Source: an uncultured Bacilli bacterium (GTDB lineage: Bacteria; Bacillota_I; Bacilli_A; RF39; UBA660). From it: DNA of 6,610 nucleotides. The stretch spans positions 1-6,610 of the forward strand of contig CAKOSN010000055.1 of the NCBI GenBank assembly GCA_934102255.1. Direction: 5' to 3'. Under the pieces are notes generated by a model that was given only the letters and a program-made list of their open reading frames with translations, did not search any database and was not told the origin of the DNA. Within the stretch, counting starts at the first letter, position 1; every line of letters starts with the position of its first letter. The position numbers were made by a program, and so were the translations under genes. Positions 5,063 through 6,610 of this stretch are shown piece by piece.

Positions 5063-5086
5063 CGCTCATAATCATCTTTTTCTTTT
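5038..5086. terminator. Bidirectional intrinsic terminator between LOG and relaxase genes
   Basis: GATGATT (5045-5051) pairs with AATCATC (5070-5076), and after two mismatches AGC (5055-5057) pairs with GCT (5064-5066), enclosing the loop ATTAAC-like centre that holds both stop codons. The A-run at 5038-5043 gives TTTTTT on the minus strand, and TTTTTCTTTT at 5077-5086 serves the plus strand. The structure lies wholly within the ends of two convergent genes. Confidence 0.65.
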
Positions 5087-6447
5087 GTTATATAATCTCT
5101 TGAACTATTAATAGGTTTAGAAAAATTTATTAATTCTTTATAATCATCTTCGTCTAAACCTCTATGCTCATATAAATCACGAGTAAGTTGAACATATTTT
5201 TCTTTCTCTTTGTGATCTAAAATTTTAGTAATAATGAAATGTTTTACAAAATAAAATTTATCTTTTAACTTTTGTAATAGGGATTTTAAATTAAGATTTT
5301 CTTTCTTAAGGTCAGATATTTCTTCATCTTTTTCTTTAATATTTTTTGTTAAACTATCAACTTTTAAAGATAAATCATCATTATCTTGTTCTAACAATTT
5401 TAATCTATCACGATTATTTAGTAATTCTGTTTCCACTTCTTTTAGGGTGGTTGTTAGTTCTGCAACACTTTGATGTTCAGCAATAGTTCTATCAATTAAA
5501 TGAATAAATGCAATCATTTTATCTCTATCAACAACTTTTAATACTAATTCACTTTTTACAAAACCTTTTGATTTTAAATTATCTAATATTTCTTCAATTT
5601 CTTTAGTTTTATTAGATAAATTATTGTTCTTTTCTTCAATTAATTTTAGATTCCTCTGATGTATTTCAATGTTATTTTTCATTTGTTGATAGTTATCCAT
5701 TTCAGTTATATGATAGTCTTTGTTTCTACCTTTTAATTTTGATTTTAACTTATAATTAGTCTGATATTCTTTATTAAAAGATTCAATAGATCGTAATCTT
5801 ATTTTGTCTTGTATTTTGGTTAATGACTCTTTAGTAAAAACGTTAGATTTACCAACTTGTTTGCTCATTCCATACTTATTTTTATATTTAATTGGAACAC
5901 CAATTATATGAAGATGTGGACTTGTTTCATCATAATGAATGATAGCACTTGCAATCTTAAAATCAGGAACTAATTCTTCTAAACTTTTAACTTGGTCTTC
6001 AAATACATTTGTCATTTTCTTTTTATAGTTTATATCTTTTGTACCCCAAAATTCCATATCTCCAAGTTCAATAATTATCTCACACGCTAAATCACTTTTG
6101 GTGTTATTACTAACATGAGTAAAATAATCTTTTATCTTTCTATCTTCACGAACTTGTCTAGAATTATATTCTAATCTTGCTTCTTCAAATTCATCTTTAT
6201 ACAATTTTTTTACATCATTTACAATCGAGTTAGTACCTCGAATAATTTCGATATCATATTCTTTGTCATCATATTTTCTGCAATTATGGTTATCACATTT
6301 TGATAATCCAGATGCATTTTGAATAGCATTATTACTCTTAGATGTTGTACCACTTAAATTAGATTTAGCACTTGCTTTACTACTATTTTTCTTATTCTGA
6401 TCTCTTCCAATATGGAAAGAGTATCCTAAACTAGTTATATAAATCAT
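5059..6447 (-). CDS. MobV-family relaxase (Mob/Pre plasmid mobilization protein)
   Basis: This 462-aa protein is predicted to nick DNA at oriT and pilot the strand in conjugative mobilization. The diagnostic metal-binding motif of MobV/Pre proteins is clear at residues 171-180 (HYDETSPHLH), with His171, His178 and His180 as ligands. His54 in NHNCRKY aligns with the motif of pMV158 MobM that carries its catalytic His22, so His54 is the likely nucleophile; the region EYNSRQ...KIKDYF matches the next conserved block. An unusual Ser/Asn/Lys-rich segment (about 18-50) precedes motif I. Residues about 250-405 form a long coiled coil, expected for the multimerisation and partner-binding C-terminus. 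ATG 6447-6445 is the only possible start, with AAGGAG unusually close (2 bases). The stop TAA shares its bases with the convergent LOG stop. Confidence 0.93.
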   Translation of the reverse strand: MIYITSLGYSFHIGRDQNKKNSSKASAKSNLSGTTSKSNNAIQNASGLSKCDNHNCRKYDDKEYDIEIIRGTNSIVNDVKKLYKDEFEEARLEYNSRQVREDRKIKDYFTHVSNNTKSDLACEIIIELGDMEFWGTKDINYKKKMTNVFEDQVKSLEELVPDFKIASAIIHYDETSPHLHIIGVPIKYKNKYGMSKQVGKSNVFTKESLTKIQDKIRLRSIESFNKEYQTNYKLKSKLKGRNKDYHITEMDNYQQMKNNIEIHQRNLKLIEEKNNNLSNKTKEIEEILDNLKSKGFVKSELVLKVVDRDKMIAFIHLIDRTIAEHQSVAELTTTLKEVETELLNNRDRLKLLEQDNDDLSLKVDSLTKNIKEKDEEISDLKKENLNLKSLLQKLKDKFYFVKHFIITKILDHKEKEKYVQLTRDLYEHRGLDEDDYKELINFSKPINSSRDYITKEKDDYER

Positions 6448-6477
6448 ATCTCCTTTCTTTTGGTTTTTTTAATCTAT

Positions 6478-6532
6478 ATTTTGTTATGACAAAATATTTA
6501 ACCCCCTAGGTATTTTGTCATACTAACAAAAT
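6478..6532. repeat. Nested inverted repeats upstream of the relaxase: candidate oriT or operator
   Basis: TATGACAAAATA (6485-6496) and TATTTTGTCATA (6511-6522) are a perfect 12-bp inverted repeat around a 14-base centre containing CCTAGG. Each arm is also a palindrome: ATTTTGT/ACAAAAT at 6478-6484 with 6489-6495, and again at 6512-6518 with 6526-6532. MobV relaxases typically act on inverted repeats just upstream of their own gene, where oriT and the mob promoter overlap. I cannot identify the nick site or a convincing -35/-10 pair. Confidence 0.5.
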
Positions 6533-6540
6533 GACCTCGT

Positions 6541-6563
6541 GGGCTAGGGATTCCCTAGAACCC
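6541..6563. repeat. GC-rich palindrome next to the candidate oriT
   Basis: CTAGGGA (6544-6550) and TCCCTAG (6552-6558) are perfect inverted repeats with a single central T, and GGG (6541-6543) with CCC (6561-6563) can extend the stem past a 2-base bulge. The CCCTAG core also occurs at 6504-6509 inside the neighbouring repeat. Its GC content stands out sharply from the surrounding DNA, suggesting a conserved site. It is probably part of oriT or of a replication or control site. Confidence 0.45.
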
Positions 6564-6610
6564 TTTTATGACTTATTCCATAATGTTTTAAAACTTCGTA
6601 ATAAAACAAA

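Noticed and set aside
6531..6610. Plus-strand frame starting ATG at 6531 (MTSWARDSLEPFYD) and open to the right edge
   Set aside because: It has no ribosome binding site and starts inside the inverted repeat upstream of the relaxase. Twenty-seven codons are not enough support.

Overview
This is an AT-rich (very roughly 28-30% GC by eye) bacterial window. It has strong AGGAGG-type ribosome binding sites, Lys/Asn/Ile-rich proteins and ordinary stop codons, which suggest a Bacillota host such as a gut Clostridia or Erysipelotrichia-type bacterium; the genus cannot be fixed from sequence alone. A MobV-type relaxase and an insertion sequence mark it as accessory DNA: part of a mobilizable plasmid or an integrative mobilizable element.

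Layout, left to right. (1) Positions 1-244 hold the 5' part of an unrecognised minus-strand gene that runs off the left edge. (2) Positions 290-1730 are a complete, apparently intact IS3-family element of the IS150 type (1441 bp), with 25-bp imperfect terminal inverted repeats, a TTT target duplication, orfA, orfB and a -1 frameshift signal. (3) Positions 1731-1938 are a non-coding control region with a divergent minus-strand promoter, hairpins and TATCAA repeats. Removing the IS rejoins a 7-bp stem with a 4-nt loop followed by seven T on the minus strand, so the element sits inside what looks like a minus-strand terminator or attenuator. (4) Positions 1939-3077 encode a Shedu-type (SduA, DUF4263) anti-phage nuclease broken by a one-base frameshift exactly between the two halves of its PD-(D/E)XK active site. 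(5) A clear promoter (TTGTAT-N17-TATAAT) drives a two-gene operon: an unrecognised 400-aa protein (3133-4335) and a LOG-family Rossmann-fold protein (4349-5062). (6) Converging on these is the minus-strand MobV relaxase gene (5059-6447). The two opposing stop codons interlock in one TTAA, inside the loop of a bidirectional terminator. (7) Upstream of the relaxase, 6478-6563 carries nested inverted repeats and a GC-rich palindrome that are good candidates for oriT and/or the relaxase promoter.

How it fits together: the relaxase and its upstream repeats are the transfer module. The Shedu gene and the two-gene operon are cargo, in the position where defence genes are often carried. Shedu is probably inactive as written, and the IS has separated the minus-strand gene at the left edge from its apparent promoter. 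The best candidate for something undescribed is the pairing of the unknown 400-aa protein with the divergent LOG protein; the second is the hairpin-rich minus-strand transcript that the IS interrupts.
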